This document shows, one piece after another, positions 32,817 to 43,544 of a stretch of 64,000 nucleotides of DNA. The translations under genes were made by a program, and so were the position numbers. Each line of letters starts with the position of its first letter. The first letter of the stretch is position 1. This DNA comes from Gerris lacustris (Eukaryota; Arthropoda; Insecta; Hemiptera; Gerridae). The stretch spans positions 104,602,119 to 104,666,118 of the forward strand of contig OX578277.1 of assembly GCA_951217055.1 (NCBI GenBank), written 5' to 3'. The notes below the pieces were generated by a model, which ran no database searches, had not been told where the DNA came from, and worked only from the letters and a program-made list of their open reading frames with translations.

Positions 32817-33650
32817 ATACGTGAGGTGTCGCGGGACACCCTGTAGGAAGGAAGTTTCTTACGCTTTTCATTAAATATAAATCTCTCTACTAAGTATAAG
32901 TACATGGCTGAGTTAGAAAAGAGACAAAATTAAAAGTAGCTATCTTTATTTGTACTCGTGGAGTTATGGAAAAATTAAAAGAAAATTATTTCTATATCAT
33001 TAAAGCGAGCGTCTTGAAATAAATATGTATTAAATATTGAGAAAAAAGTTAATCATGATGAATTGATAGTTAAAAAAGATGGTTGTTAAAAGTAACTAAA
33101 TATTTATACTTAGCGGAGTTAAGGGCAAAATTAAAATTAAAGTATTACAAAATATATCACTTCACTACACAAAAACTTCGAAATTGTACATGCCTGTTTC
33201 AATTGTAATTTAGACTTAGACGATGTGTATGAAGTTTTATTAAAATCGTAACGTTAGAACGTAAGGTATCGGTAAAAACGTTGTTTTCTTAATTTTTAAC
33301 GTTTAGGATATAGGTAGATCTTTAACACTTCATAACGGTATCGGTGTTGGTTTTACTAAAAAAATATTTATAAAAGTTGTTTGTTTCTATGAATAGATGA
33401 AGTTAGAATTTTTTCTCGTCCTAAAATTATAATTTTACATTTAAAGCTTACGTTTACGCGGGCGTTGCGCGCGAATGCTTGGGCGGATAACTTGTCCAAC
33501 GAACTCGTCCTTGGCATTGATAAAATGAACATGCGTGTACCAAATTTCAAATAAATCGGACAACTTTTACTTAATTTACCATCATCGGTCGATTCACTCC
33601 CGGGCTCCAAACGCTGCTATGTGTCATAAGGATCTTCGTTCCAAAATTAT
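32817..33650 (+). repeat. interspersed repeat family D, near full-length copy
   Basis: This copy runs from gaggtgtcgcgggacaccc through ggagttagaaaagagac, catgatgaattgatag, tttagcattgcg-type family text and the gcgttgcgcgcgaatgc motif to cataaggatcttcgttcc. The starting ggaaggaagtttcttacg and the end are loosely inverse, so it may be a foldback transposon. The minus-strand frame at 33368-33610 is the usual spurious frame of this family. Confidence 0.65.
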
Positions 33651-33929
33651 TTTATAAATATTATTTATATAGAAAAATTAAATAAAATTGAAAAAAAAAT
33701 TCTAAAATATCTCATGGTAACTATATTTATAGACAAATACAACATTTAAAATCACAGGGAAGTACTTGCGTCCAAGTACTTTTTAGGGTTTTGTAGATGA
33801 GTAAGCATACCCGTTATGTAATTATGATTTTTTTGTCTTCGATCTCAAGGGTCCCGGGTTCGATCCCCCGGGGGTTCACAATGTTTTTTATCAGTAATAA
33901 AGACAAGCTAAATTACATTTTTCAGGAAA

Positions 33930-34420
33930 TTTGCATCGCCCTACAATAAGGTATAACCATGAATTATTTCAAAATTTTAGGACCAGCCGTTATACAGTGG
34001 TTGGGTTTTTGTTTTTTGATATATTTTGATTTATTTAACCAATAAGAAATGCAAAATTTAAAAAAGCATATATATATATTTGTGTCCTACTCTTCAGCAG
34101 CTTTCATTTGATACCCAACTCAAAATTTTCAAAAAATAAAATTTTGGGCATACTTTACTTTTTCACGCCCAAAATTGGCAATTTTTGAAAATTTAGGATG
34201 AACTCCCGGAATTTTCATCGCGCCACAATAAGGTATTAGCATGAATTATTTCGAAATTTTAGCACCAGCCGATCTATAGTGGTTGGGGGGGGGAATTTTT
34301 TTTGGGTACATTTTGATTTTTTTAACCAATAAGAAATGCAAAATTTAAATAAGCATATATATATTTGTGTCCTACTCTTCAGCAGCTTTCATTTGATACC
34401 CCACTCAAAAATTTTAAAAA
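33930..34420. repeat. two-copy direct duplication, about 282 bp period
   Basis: The sequence caataaggtataaccatgaa, ccaataagaaatgcaaaatt, tgtgtcctactcttcagcag and ctttcatttgataccc recurs once about 282 bases later with small changes. A B-box-like ggttcgatccc lies just before, at 33858-33868. No gene. Confidence 0.75.
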
Positions 34421-34709
34421 ATAAAAAAATTTGAGTTTATCACATTTTTTCGAATTGCGCATGCGCATATCTAATTTTGAACTTCTATATAATTTTCCTG
34501 TGCTTGGGTCAAAAAGTTGCACCAGTGTTTTAAATTTCAGCACTTTCGCTTAAACGGTTCGGGCCCTATGAACCAAAGAGCGACGGACAGATCACCCTCG
34601 GCATAAGGGTTTTGAGAAGTATCTACAAAACCCTTATAAAATCAACAATTTAAAGGTCATAAACTGTTATTCACGTATATATTTACATATGTATTCACAT
34701 ATATTATAC

Positions 34710-35492
34710 GAGGCGTATTCGGAAAGTAAGTACCGTTTTGAAACAAACAAAAAAACTAGTAAAACAATTTGTTTTTAAGCCAATTTTGTTTTTACATGAA
34801 AGAGCGTACCTTAAACAATTTTTCTACATAGTTTCTACCAGTATTCAAACACATAGTCTCGTAGCGGGTGACCAACTTTTCTATACCTTCTTCACAGAAA
34901 CTTCCCGCCAGTGACGATAGTCACGACTCCACAGCATTTTTCACCTCATCGTCAGATCCTCAGCGCTTGCTACCTAGCTTGCGCTTCAAGTGCAGGAACA
35001 AGTAGTAGAGAAACGGCACCAAGTCCGGGTTGTACGGCAGGTGATCGAACTGCTTCCGACGAAACTGTCGAATTATCATTTAAGTGTCACTAGTAGTATG
35101 GGGCCGAGCCGAGCATTGTCATGGATCAACTCAATTCCTTTACTGAGCATTCCACTCTGTTTGTTGTGAATTGCACGTCTTTCCAATTTTTAACAATTCC
35201 ATCACTCATCGCGTCTTCACCGTAAACACCTTTAACGTGACCATAAATTTCGACCGATTTAACATTCTTTGCGTTCAAAAATCGAATTACAGCAAGAATC
35301 TCATAATCAGTGGGATCACTAATTGTTGACTACTATTAAAAAAGTGGACAGCAAAGTTTAAACACAATCAACTAAAATAGCATCAGTTGAGAGCCAGTGA
35401 ACAAGGAAGACCAGCGCGCATGCGCGGAATACCGACCGCAGTGCTGTGGCGGCGCTAGAATGAAACGGTACTTATTTTCCAAATAGGCCCCT
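34710..35492 (-). mobile_element. mariner-type transposon, degraded
   Basis: The ends match in inverted form over about 30 bases (GGCGTATTCGGAAAGTAAGT on the left, the inverse of GGCCTATTTGGAAAATAAGT on the right), each next to TA. On the minus strand, 34795-35075 reads QFDHLPYNPDLVPF, then LFLHLKRKLGSKR, a stop, SDDEVKNAVES, EEGIEKLVTRYETMCL and NYVEKLF. That is the C-terminal third of a mariner transposase around its third catalytic acid (here the expected D after LVP is lost). Stops and an internal loss of the N-terminal coding show that it is inactive. Confidence 0.88.
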
Positions 35493-35534
35493 TACGTATT
35501 TTAATACATCTTAAAAAGTCTATTACTTACTCTT

Positions 35535-35660
35535 CTCATGATAATTGTAACATGCTTCAAGATCATTTTTACAAGCTTAAAATGATTGTAACATGCTTCA
35601 AGATCATTTTTACAAGCTTAAAATGATTGTAACATGCTTCAAGATCATTTTTACCAGCTT
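35535..35660. repeat. three-unit relative of the 41 bp array
   Basis: Three units carry ttacaagcttaaaatgattg and taacatgcttcaagatca, at about 41 bp spacing. It is clearly related to the array at 31480-32560, but more uniform and with different variant bases. It lies about 200 bases from the donor of exon 35861-35935. Confidence 0.9.
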
Positions 35661-35860
35661 GATTTGTAATATTATCAGTAAACTGAGGATTAGACTTTGT
35701 AATTGAACTCCGATTTGTATTTTATTCATGGTTCGTGAAAACATACAGATTAATTGAATTTGTAATAGTGTTTTTTATTTAGTATTCTCTTCATCATAAA
35801 AAGGCAGTAAAAGAAAAAATCTAAATAAAGACCAAATAAAAAATAAATAAATGTAATTAC

Positions 35861-35935
35861 CATCGCCGTGATGTCGTGTTTTGCCGTTGATTTTAGCTTC
35901 AAATCTAGATCTTCTGTCTAAAATGTCATTCTTGT
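35861..35935 (-). CDS. VWC-domain gene, exon 2 seen (basic linker)
   Basis: The exon has 25 codons and is phase 1 to phase 1, with acceptor tttagtttcag and donor gtaatt. The peptide KNDILDRRSRFEAKINGK then TRHHGD is strongly basic, unlike the other linkers, and has no cysteine. It joins in frame on both sides to VWC exons (48512-48712 and 29045-29227). The RRSR run could be a proprotein-convertase type site; that is only a suggestion from sequence. The exon call is based on phase, splice signals and position. Confidence 0.8.
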
Positions 35936-36114
35936 CTGAAACTAAAAAAAAAAAATTATATCAATTAAAAGAAATCGGCCAATATTTGAGTCCGTAGACA
36001 AAAACAAGGATTCCTTATTCATTCCTGTGCTTGTCTGTGTCTGTCTGTCTGTCTGTGACGCACCTGATCTCAGAAAGGAACCAGCACAAAAATGTTAAAC
36101 ATGGCAAGTTATGG

Positions 36115-36640
36115 TTTGTGTAATAACTCAAAAATTTGGGGACACTTTAAAGTAGTTTCATTGTGTTTGGAAAATAATAATGCGTGTTTAGGCGTTTACT
36201 TCCCGTTAAAATATTAAACAATTTAATAATTAAAGAAAAGTGGGGGGGGGGGGGGTAAATAAGTTAGACATTAGACAATAATGGACCGTAATAGTAAATC
36301 ATTATTACTAATGTACATGAAAAAAAGAAAAGAAAAAAAAAAAAAATCGTGGGGTGTCACGGGACACCCGGTAGGAACGAAGTTACTTACATTTTTCATT
36401 AAATATAAATTATAAAATCACACTGCTAAGTACGTATACATTGCTAACTACTTATACATGGCGGAGTTAGAAAAGAGACAAAATTAAAAGTAACGAACTG
36501 TTTGTACCTAGCAGAGTTAAGGCAAAATTAAAAGAAAATCATTATTTTTATAATTAAAGCAAGCGTCTTACTATAAATATATATTGAATATAAGAAAAAA
36601 GTTGATCATGATGAGTTTATAGTGAATGAGTATGTTTGTT
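36115..36640 (+). repeat. fragments of repeat families C and D
   Basis: 36115-36320 follows late family C text (gacaataatggaccgtaata, aatcattattac), with a G run at 36242-36255. From 36345, cgtggggtgtcacgggacac begins a family D 5' portion to about 36640. No gene. Confidence 0.55.
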
Positions 36641-36714
36641 AAAGGAGTTTGGATTAAAATAGGACTGTTTTCTACCTACCCGGCCAATTAATTTAAAAGA
36701 ATTTTTGTAAATGA

Positions 36715-37310
36715 TTGAAACCAAGTTGTAGAAGGTTGCTTTAGTTAGTTTATGTTATTTTGCTTTTGTTTTCAATCCTGATCAACGCATCTTAGGTTAT
36801 TACAGGAAACCCCAGTTGTAGAATGTTACTTGAGTTTGTGTTATTTTGCTTCTCTTTACGTCCCGCTCAACACATCATCAGATTATTACAGGAACCCCAG
36901 TTGTAGAATGTTACTTTAGTTTGTGTTATTTTGCTTTTGTTTTCAATCCTGATCAACGCATCTTAGGTTATTACAGGAAACCCCAGGTGTAGAATGTTAC
37001 TTGAGTTTGTGTTATTTTGCTTTTCTTTACGTCCCGCTCAACACATCATCAGATTATTACAGGAACCCCAGTTGTAGAATGTTACTTTAGATTGTGTTAT
37101 TTTACTTTTCTTACGTTCTAATCAACACATCATCAGATTATTACAGGACGAGGGATCCAGCTAGTTTACTCATCGAATTGATGACATCATCAGTGTGATG
37201 CATCTTTCAGCGATTCCTACTCACCAGATTTGTCGATGATCAGACCTAGGTTTCAGCTGGAGGAGTTGCGAGTTCACTTTCCACTAAGCTACTTCAGTCC
37301 CTTCTTTCGA
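36715..37310. repeat. dimeric tandem repeat, about 171 bp per dimer
   Basis: Five units of about 85-90 bases start with gttgtagaatgttactt (36725, 36815, 36900, 36986, 37071). They alternate between two types: one with gttttcaatcctgatcaacg and one with tttacgtcccgctcaacac, so the repeating unit is a dimer. The tail (gatgacatcatcagtgtgatg) resembles 47750-48180, where cctgatcaacacatcat and ctcatcgact-type strings recur. Confidence 0.85.
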
Positions 37311-37319
37311 ATTTAATTT

Positions 37320-38435
37320 ATATTTGTAATACAACAGTGTACGTTTTAGATAATGGTGTCACTGTGACTTTAAGAAGAAGAAACCATTGATTATTCAACG
37401 CATTATTTAAACTTCCTAAGTTACCCATTATAGAATAGGTATTCATCAACAATGGGTGTGGTCCAGAGAAAATTATCTGTTGGCACAGAAGTTTGTAATC
37501 AATTCGGAAGAATCCCATCGATTTTCGACCGGATAATAAAGCGGCCAATCTCGAACGACATGTCCATCAGTCAAGACAACTTTCCATCAGTCGTTGATTA
37601 AATACCGGTAATTTATCGTACGTCATTTACCAGTAATATACCAATCATTCATTTGATACGACATTGAGTTGTTTTTTAAGTTGCACCATCCTTAGTATTA
37701 GTAATATTAGTTAAATGGATTTAGCTTATCCTATTCACCAACTCTTGTTTCTTAATTCCTCGAAGTATAGTAATAGTGGTTGGTTCAAACATTAATCTAT
37801 TGGAGAAAAAAGAAGGATCCTATTCATTCAAAGAAACCAATACTGACTATTAGTCAAACTTCATATAGTATAAAACCAGTCAAAGACTTCAAAATATACA
37901 ACGAAAGAAAAGAAAGGCGTAAAAAAGAAACCGGAATTATGATAATGAAGTACACACTTCAAAATACACTTTTAAAAGTCTGCAGTAATAAAAAAAAGAT
38001 TTCCTGAAGTGACTGAACTTAGACAGTTGAAGAAACAGGAAAGCTATTAACAATTCTGAACATGGGTCTGGTATGAGGTGGAACTTGACTTCTCGGCTAG
38101 AATCCTGCCAATAAAACCGCAATGGTCCGACGTCTTCAGTAAGGACTCTCTTCATTAAGCAATCTCAGACCTTTATCTCATTATATCTAGATAAATATAC
38201 GTATATATGGATAAAAGCAGAGGTCAAATCATTATAAATGTTTGCTGAAAGATGGAAGTAAATTTATCTTGGTAAATAAACTTAAATATTATATTATTAT
38301 GTGTACTATAAAATATAGCATTATGACTAGATCCGTATCCTTTAGATTCAGGAAACAGCGAGGATTTTGATGAAATTAGAACGAAAAATGGATTCATATA
38401 GATCTTCTTATACTATACTAATTCGGTGCTTGTTT
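37320..38435. other. intron with one unexplained coding-like block
   Basis: Most is AT-rich without recognised features. On the minus strand 38050-38155 reads KRVLTEDVGPLRFYWQDSSR and continues EVKFHLIPDPCSEL, with less AT bias than its surroundings. I do not recognise it, and it was not assigned to the VWC gene because no matching splice sites and phase were established. Confidence 0.35.
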
Positions 38436-38438
38436 GAA

Positions 38439-38790
38439 TTAGTTATTATGTTTAGAGAAAATATAGCTATTATGAACTATTATTTGAGGGGACAAACATA
38501 TTAAGTCAACAGGATGTCCGTCCATTAGTCTCTTCGGGACTCTTCCCTCATCCATCCTAGTGACGTGGCCTAGCCAGCGGAGTCTACCAGCTTTAATAGT
38601 GCTAACTATGTCTGGTTGATTGTACAGGTCCCTGATTTCTTGGTTGGTGCGGATCCTCCAGGTTCCTTCCTCACACACAGCTCCATAAATTTTCCTGAGG
38701 ATCTTGCGTTCCCAACGTCTCAACCTCTCCTCATCGCTGGATACTAGCGTCCATGACTCAGACCCGTACACTGCTGTAGTTAAGGTTCAC
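38439..38790 (-). pseudogene. LINE reverse-transcriptase C-terminal fragment
   Basis: The minus strand encodes VYGSESWTLVSSDEERLRRW, ERKILRKIYG, a segment with TNQEIRDLYNQPDIV, then KAGRLRWLGHVTRMDEGRVP and KRLMDG. This is the widespread C-terminal region of insect non-LTR endonuclease/reverse transcriptases (YGSESW and RLRWLGHVxRM motifs). The catalytic FADD region lies upstream in such elements and is not present here. The piece is 5'-truncated and ends after KRLMDGHP. The clade (RTE- or CR1-like) is uncertain. Confidence 0.88.
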
Positions 38791-38889
38791 TTAGGGTCAA
38801 GTTATTGATTTTCTTATTAAAGGCATCATCTAAATTTGTACGAAATGTTGTTTGGCTTCTTTTTATATATAAGTATATTTTTACTCATA

Positions 38890-39760
38890 TTGCTTCCAAC
38901 CATACTGAAGGCAACGTAAGCTATGTGATCAAAAATTTTCGTTCTGAAGAACGAAAAAATGTTATGTCTCCGATTTAAAAAAATTCAAGACATAAATCCG
39001 TTTCAAACATCAGGGATAGGGCACTCTTTTACTTTGTTACCCACCATTTATATTTTGCAATTATATATACAAAAGTGTGATATTCCTTTGTCCTAAAGTA
39101 CATTGGACTTAATATCCCTTTGTCTTAATAGTTATTAACTTTGTTACCCATCCTACTTTTCAATATTTTATGGATATCAATGTAGGTGGGTAACAAACTA
39201 AAAGAGCTATATGGGGGCACCTCTTTTAGTTTGTTACCCACCACTTTATTTTTGTTATGATGGGTAACAAAGTAAAAAAGTACCAGGGATAGTTTTTGGT
39301 TCCGTGTCTGTCTGTCGGGCAATTGTAGCAAACCACTATATTATGTTTAGAACTATTTGAAATTTGAATGGTAGGTCATAATTAGCCCATTGTTGGTTCC
39401 ATATAAGTTGCAACCTTCTGGGCCTATTTGTTTCTCTTCCACATGCGCTCAAACTTACATTTATTTACACCTACCTCTTCAAAAGTCCTCATCTAATTTT
39501 TATGAAATTAGGATGGATTGTCGAAAGTAGCCCTTCAAAATGCACCAGATTAATTTCAACCGTCTGCGCTCTGTAAAGTTTGCTACATTGATACTTCAAT
39601 TCATGTAAAATATCAAATACATTTTTTTTCGATTTAAAAAGTGGGGGTAAAATCAAATAAATTTAATAACAATAGGTTTTAAAAGTATGAAATCATTAAA
39701 GTATATGAAATAGGATGCGAGGAAGCTTTTGCTACACTCAATGGCAGACTATTTTTAATA
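38890..39760 (+). repeat. interspersed repeat family C copy with hAT-like insertion
   Basis: The family text starts near cttccaaccatactgaagg, reaches tccgtttcaaacatcaggga, is interrupted at 39019-39283, then resumes with gtttttggttccgtgtctg and runs through gcccattgttggttcc, gtcgaaagtagccc and gaggaagcttttgctacac. It shows the normal family order on both sides of the insertion. Confidence 0.75.
39019..39283. mobile_element. 265 bp MITE with 8 bp duplication
   Basis: CAGGGATA occurs at 39011-39018 and 39284-39291. The ends gcactcttttactttgttac and the inverse of gggtaacaaagtaaaaaagt are inverted repeats. Additional inside copies of tttgttacccacc give a repeated hairpin structure. The 8 bp duplication is compatible with hAT. 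The uninterrupted family C text across the site confirms the insertion. Confidence 0.88.
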
Positions 39761-39889
39761 ATGACAAAATATTTACTATTTTATTTTTTAAATTATATCA
39801 CATCAATATTAACATGATAATGTTAAATATCCCTAATTTTTTGTTAAACCTAGGCATCCAACCGAGTGTATAGGAATAACAAAAAGTTA

Positions 39890-40200
39890 AATTGTGATGA
39901 GTATCGAAAAATGCTTGCCTCATCGAATAGATGAAGGTAAAACATTTTCTATTCCTAAAATTCTAATTTTAAAATTTGAAGCCCACGTCCACGTGAATGC
40001 TTCAATGGATAACGCTGTCCAACAAACTTAGCCATAGGATTAGTAAAATGAACATCTATTCATGAAATTTCAACGAAATCGGTCAACTCCATTTAAACAA
40101 AATCGGTTATTTGAGTTGTGGTCCCAAACACTAGTGATAAACTAACATACCAACACCATGCATATTTTATTAAATGTAGGTAGTTCGCTGCGCTCGCTAT
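39890..40200 (+). repeat. interspersed repeat family D, 3' fragment
   Basis: It contains ctcatcgaatagatgaagg, cccacgtccacgtgaatgc, aacgctgtccaacaaactta and a final gcgctcgc-type string. It is followed by a low-complexity ctaactta/gttagttt stretch at 40200-40300. Confidence 0.55.
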
Positions 40201-40299
40201 AGCTAACTAACTTACTAACTAGTTACTTTAGTTTAGTTAGCCTAATCTTTAGTTTAGTTAACTTTAGTTTGTTAGTTATTTCAGTTTAGTTAACCTCTA

Positions 40300-41745
40300 A
40301 TATTATGCACTAAGAGGATATTTCACCTGATTAAAATTACTTCTTTTTCTTGGTGGCAAACGATAAGTCTTATAGAGGAAAAGAAATTGTTGATTAGCAT
40401 CGAATTCACTTGTAAATCGGTGTCTAAATTTCGATATATCTTCGGAGACTTGTTTATCGGGGACTTTTTATACTTTTTCTGTTCCTTTTAGGTCCCAATC
40501 AATACAGTATAGAATTTTAATGTAGATCGGTCTCACCTCTCTAGGGTTCGAAGCTTGGTCTTTAGGAGAGCTGTTCTCGGCTTCCCCGATCCTCTAATAG
40601 CTTGCAATGATCACATTGTTATATTTAAAGTTCCTTTGAATGGATTATTGATGTGCATAATTGGTAATGGCAAATTTAATTTGATTTATTTAAGTGGTAA
40701 CGTTAAAAAGATTTTTTTTTTACACTTAAAAATCTTGCAGTTATTTCGACTGTCTAAGAATTGCTTTGTTATAATTGGATATAATTTATTGCGAGTAATA
40801 AGGTCCAGTTGTGTATCATGGAAAGTTACAAGGCCTGGTTAAGAGGCGTTGTGAAGGCGACGTGCGAAACGCGATGAGATCAGCTTATAACTAATATTGA
40901 TTATTGGAGACGGGGCCCGGAGTGAAACCATTAGGGAAGGTAGTAGAGATTCGAGGTGAAGTCATCGTAGGAAGGTGGGTGCAACCAGATGCAGGAGAGT
41001 GGTCCAGGGTCGCCTCTAGGTCTGGCTCGTCCAGACGGACCGGGTTCATCGTGATCCCCCATAGGCACGGGACGGGTTCCCCTTCCGATGAGATCTCCCT
41101 GTAATTAGGCGCGGGCCCCACACGGGGGTCGCCCCAGGCGCTACGTTTCGGCAATTCAATGCAAATAGGATTTTGAAGCCCGGCCTACTTCCCTTGTTTT
41201 AGAGCCGCCTATTTTTTTTCTCCCCTTGAGTTTTATAGTTTATAACAATAATCTTTGTTTTTGACAGTCCTGCCTGTAACACGGATCACGACTTCTTTTT
41301 CCACTTCGAATCTTTAAAAAACTTCCCATCGCATATCACGTATCTTCCGTCCAAACTTTTTATCTTTTCGAACGGTATTTTATTTTGCCATCTGCGACCT
41401 CTTTTATGTGCCGAAAATAAAAAACAAAACCTTTATCTTGGTAGATAAAAGTGCCCCGTCATGTTCCTAGAAGTTGTTAACTATTTTAAGCTTCGAGAGA
41501 TAAAATAGCTTTAACATAATCCTAAAGGACATTCTCTATATAATTTGACATAATTTTATTACTATTCCCTTTTATTTATTAAAGTCTCCTAACTTGGTTC
41601 TAAAAATAAACCTATTTGTTATTCAGACCACGTACATTATTGTTAGTAAATGTTATTCAGTTTTTTATTGATTCGTATTTCTTAAAAAAGCTGAATGATA
41701 ATAGTTAAATAGGGGAAACAAGTTATAAAAGTAAAAAGATACGAG
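40300..41745. other. intron with an unclassified GC-rich block
   Basis: The stretch 40890-41180 is much richer in G+C than its surroundings and reads as an open frame on both strands, but I could not identify a protein family. It may be a retroelement remnant. The remainder is AT-rich and without recognised features. Confidence 0.4.
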
Positions 41746-41750
41746 TAGTT

Positions 41751-42290
41751 ATTTTTTATTTAAATTTGATAAGATTGCTGCAACTACAATACATTATTGT
41801 TATAAGCAACACAGATGTGAGAATTAGTAACTTAAAAAATAACATGATGTAAGGAACTATCCAGTGATAGCACTTACTGAATTGAGACAGATTTATGTGT
41901 GTGAAATATTAAACATAAATAAAATTATGAAATTGAAATAAACATAATTTAGTTGTCTAAGAGGTCACGTGGCCACTGCCTCTTCAGGCGTCTTGGAAGA
42001 TTATCAGGAATGATGCGGGAAAACAGACTGTGGACTAGTGGATTGGAATGGTCGGAAAGGGAGTCATGGAAAGATTTATATCTGGAAATGGTTTGTTCAC
42101 GAACAAAAGGTACTTTGAGGTCATTATAAATAACGAAATTAGAGACATAGAAGGGGGCATCTGCTATTTTTCTTAGGATTTTGGATTGGAAGGATTGGAT
42201 GCGAGTAAAATTTAAAAAATTTTTAAAAATAACAACTCTCAAAGATGGTGATCTTAAAATCACTCTCAATATGGTGATTAAGATGGTGGG
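41751..42290 (-). pseudogene. jockey-type LINE 3' end
   Basis: The minus strand carries an open 107-residue frame (41949-42269): TRIQSFQSKILRKIADAPFY, VSNFVIYNDLKVPFVREQ, SRYKSFHDSLSDHSNPLV, then IPDNLPRRLKRQWPRDLLDN. It aligns with the frameshifted copy at 27101-27577. Past the stop, the 3' text (cactggatag, ttgcttataacaa, gtagttgcag) also parallels that copy and ends near 41751 in an A-rich tail. It is 5'-truncated, and sits in the opposite orientation to the other copy. Confidence 0.9.
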
Positions 42291-42344
42291 GATCTAAAAA
42301 ATCAAATGCGTCACCTATTAAGTGAAAAACTAAGATCAACTTGA

Positions 42345-42850
42345 TTTTTTACTACCTTTTTATTAGCTTGCTTTCTTGATTGTTTGTTTGTCCAGTACAA
42401 ATCTTGCAATCGACTTTTAACTAACATTCCGAGTAGCTAGACATTTGAAACTTTTAGAATAGCTCAGAAAACGATGACAATGCATTATTTTAATACTTGT
42501 AGCCATCTTTCAGCAGAATGTAATTCATTTTCAGCAAATTTTGCTGTATGGGAAGTTAGTTCGGAAAAAATCCGCAAATACCTTTTCTTCCATCACAATA
42601 CTTTCTCTTTATATGAGAAAGTAAAAAAATCATGAAAATTCACATTTTCCACCATGATGTGCTGGACATAACCCCTCTTTACCAGTCTGTTTATTTAACT
42701 GCTTATGGTTAAGCTGTATCCCACAGTGTCTTAGAGAACACCAAGAAATAAGTCATACATAATAATTCTAGCTTGATATTGGTCAATTACTTCTATGAGC
42801 GCTATCTCCATTATTATAATTTATAATCCGTTATAAGAACAATTCATTGG
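42345..42850 (-). repeat. dispersed repeats, including one related to the 14456-15019 foldback
   Basis: 42345-42575 is the reverse complement of 12870-13145. From about 42640 to 42840 there is diverged right-arm text of the foldback element (caccatgatgtgctgg, ctagcttgatattgg, gcgctatctcc). No gene. Confidence 0.6.
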
Positions 42851-43540
42851 ATTCTATGACAAATTTTAGAAGAAATTCTGCATTCATTTTTAACTCGATA
42901 TAAGTTGATTTCACTAGACCCTTGTTTAAATATGTTAAGTATAGCAAAAATAATTGTTTATATATTGCGTAAAAACAATGTGCTGAATATATATTGTCTG
43001 TTTAGTTAATATTTCCAACGATAAAAAAATAAGAAATATAATTCAAATATTAATATTCCAATTCAAAACAATAACAATTAATTTAATTACGTTGTCTGGT
43101 TTTTCAAAATTGAGTTCAAGAGATAGAACGCAGTTAAAAGTTATGTTTTCATAGTTCAGCCACCTTTAACCGTATAATTTTTATTTTACGGTGTAATTGT
43201 ATAAGTATATGATTGCTAGAATAATTGAACTAATCACCGGCAAAACTAAACAATTTCTTAAAGTGCGAATACCAGTTATTTATTATTATATAAAACAGAG
43301 ACGAATCCAACTAAAAATATGGTTTCATTAAAAACTTGGCAATTGCACCTTAAAATTATGAAATTAATTTCACAATACTCTTTATGGTGCATCAGAGAAA
43401 TTATGTCAAATTGTTTTTTGTTTTTTTTTCAAGGTTTTCATCATTGCTTTGTGCATTAATCCATGACTTCTTGTTATGCCTTATACGTTATTATTAACTC
43501 CTGAAGAAAAAAATAATATAAATCGTATAGAAATGTGTTT
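42851..43540. other. intron, no recognised gene
   Basis: AT-rich sequence. I found no exon, element end or tandem repeat. Confidence 0.5.
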
Positions 43541-43544
43541 TTAT

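Noticed and set aside
33368..33610. Gene encoding an 80-residue protein on the minus strand
   Set aside because: The same kind of frame appears in each family D copy (also near 58082-58270 and 59354-59548), so it is a feature of the repeat.
40891..41154. An 87-codon gene on the minus strand
   Set aside because: The frame is open because of high GC; no domain, splice signals or start context support it.
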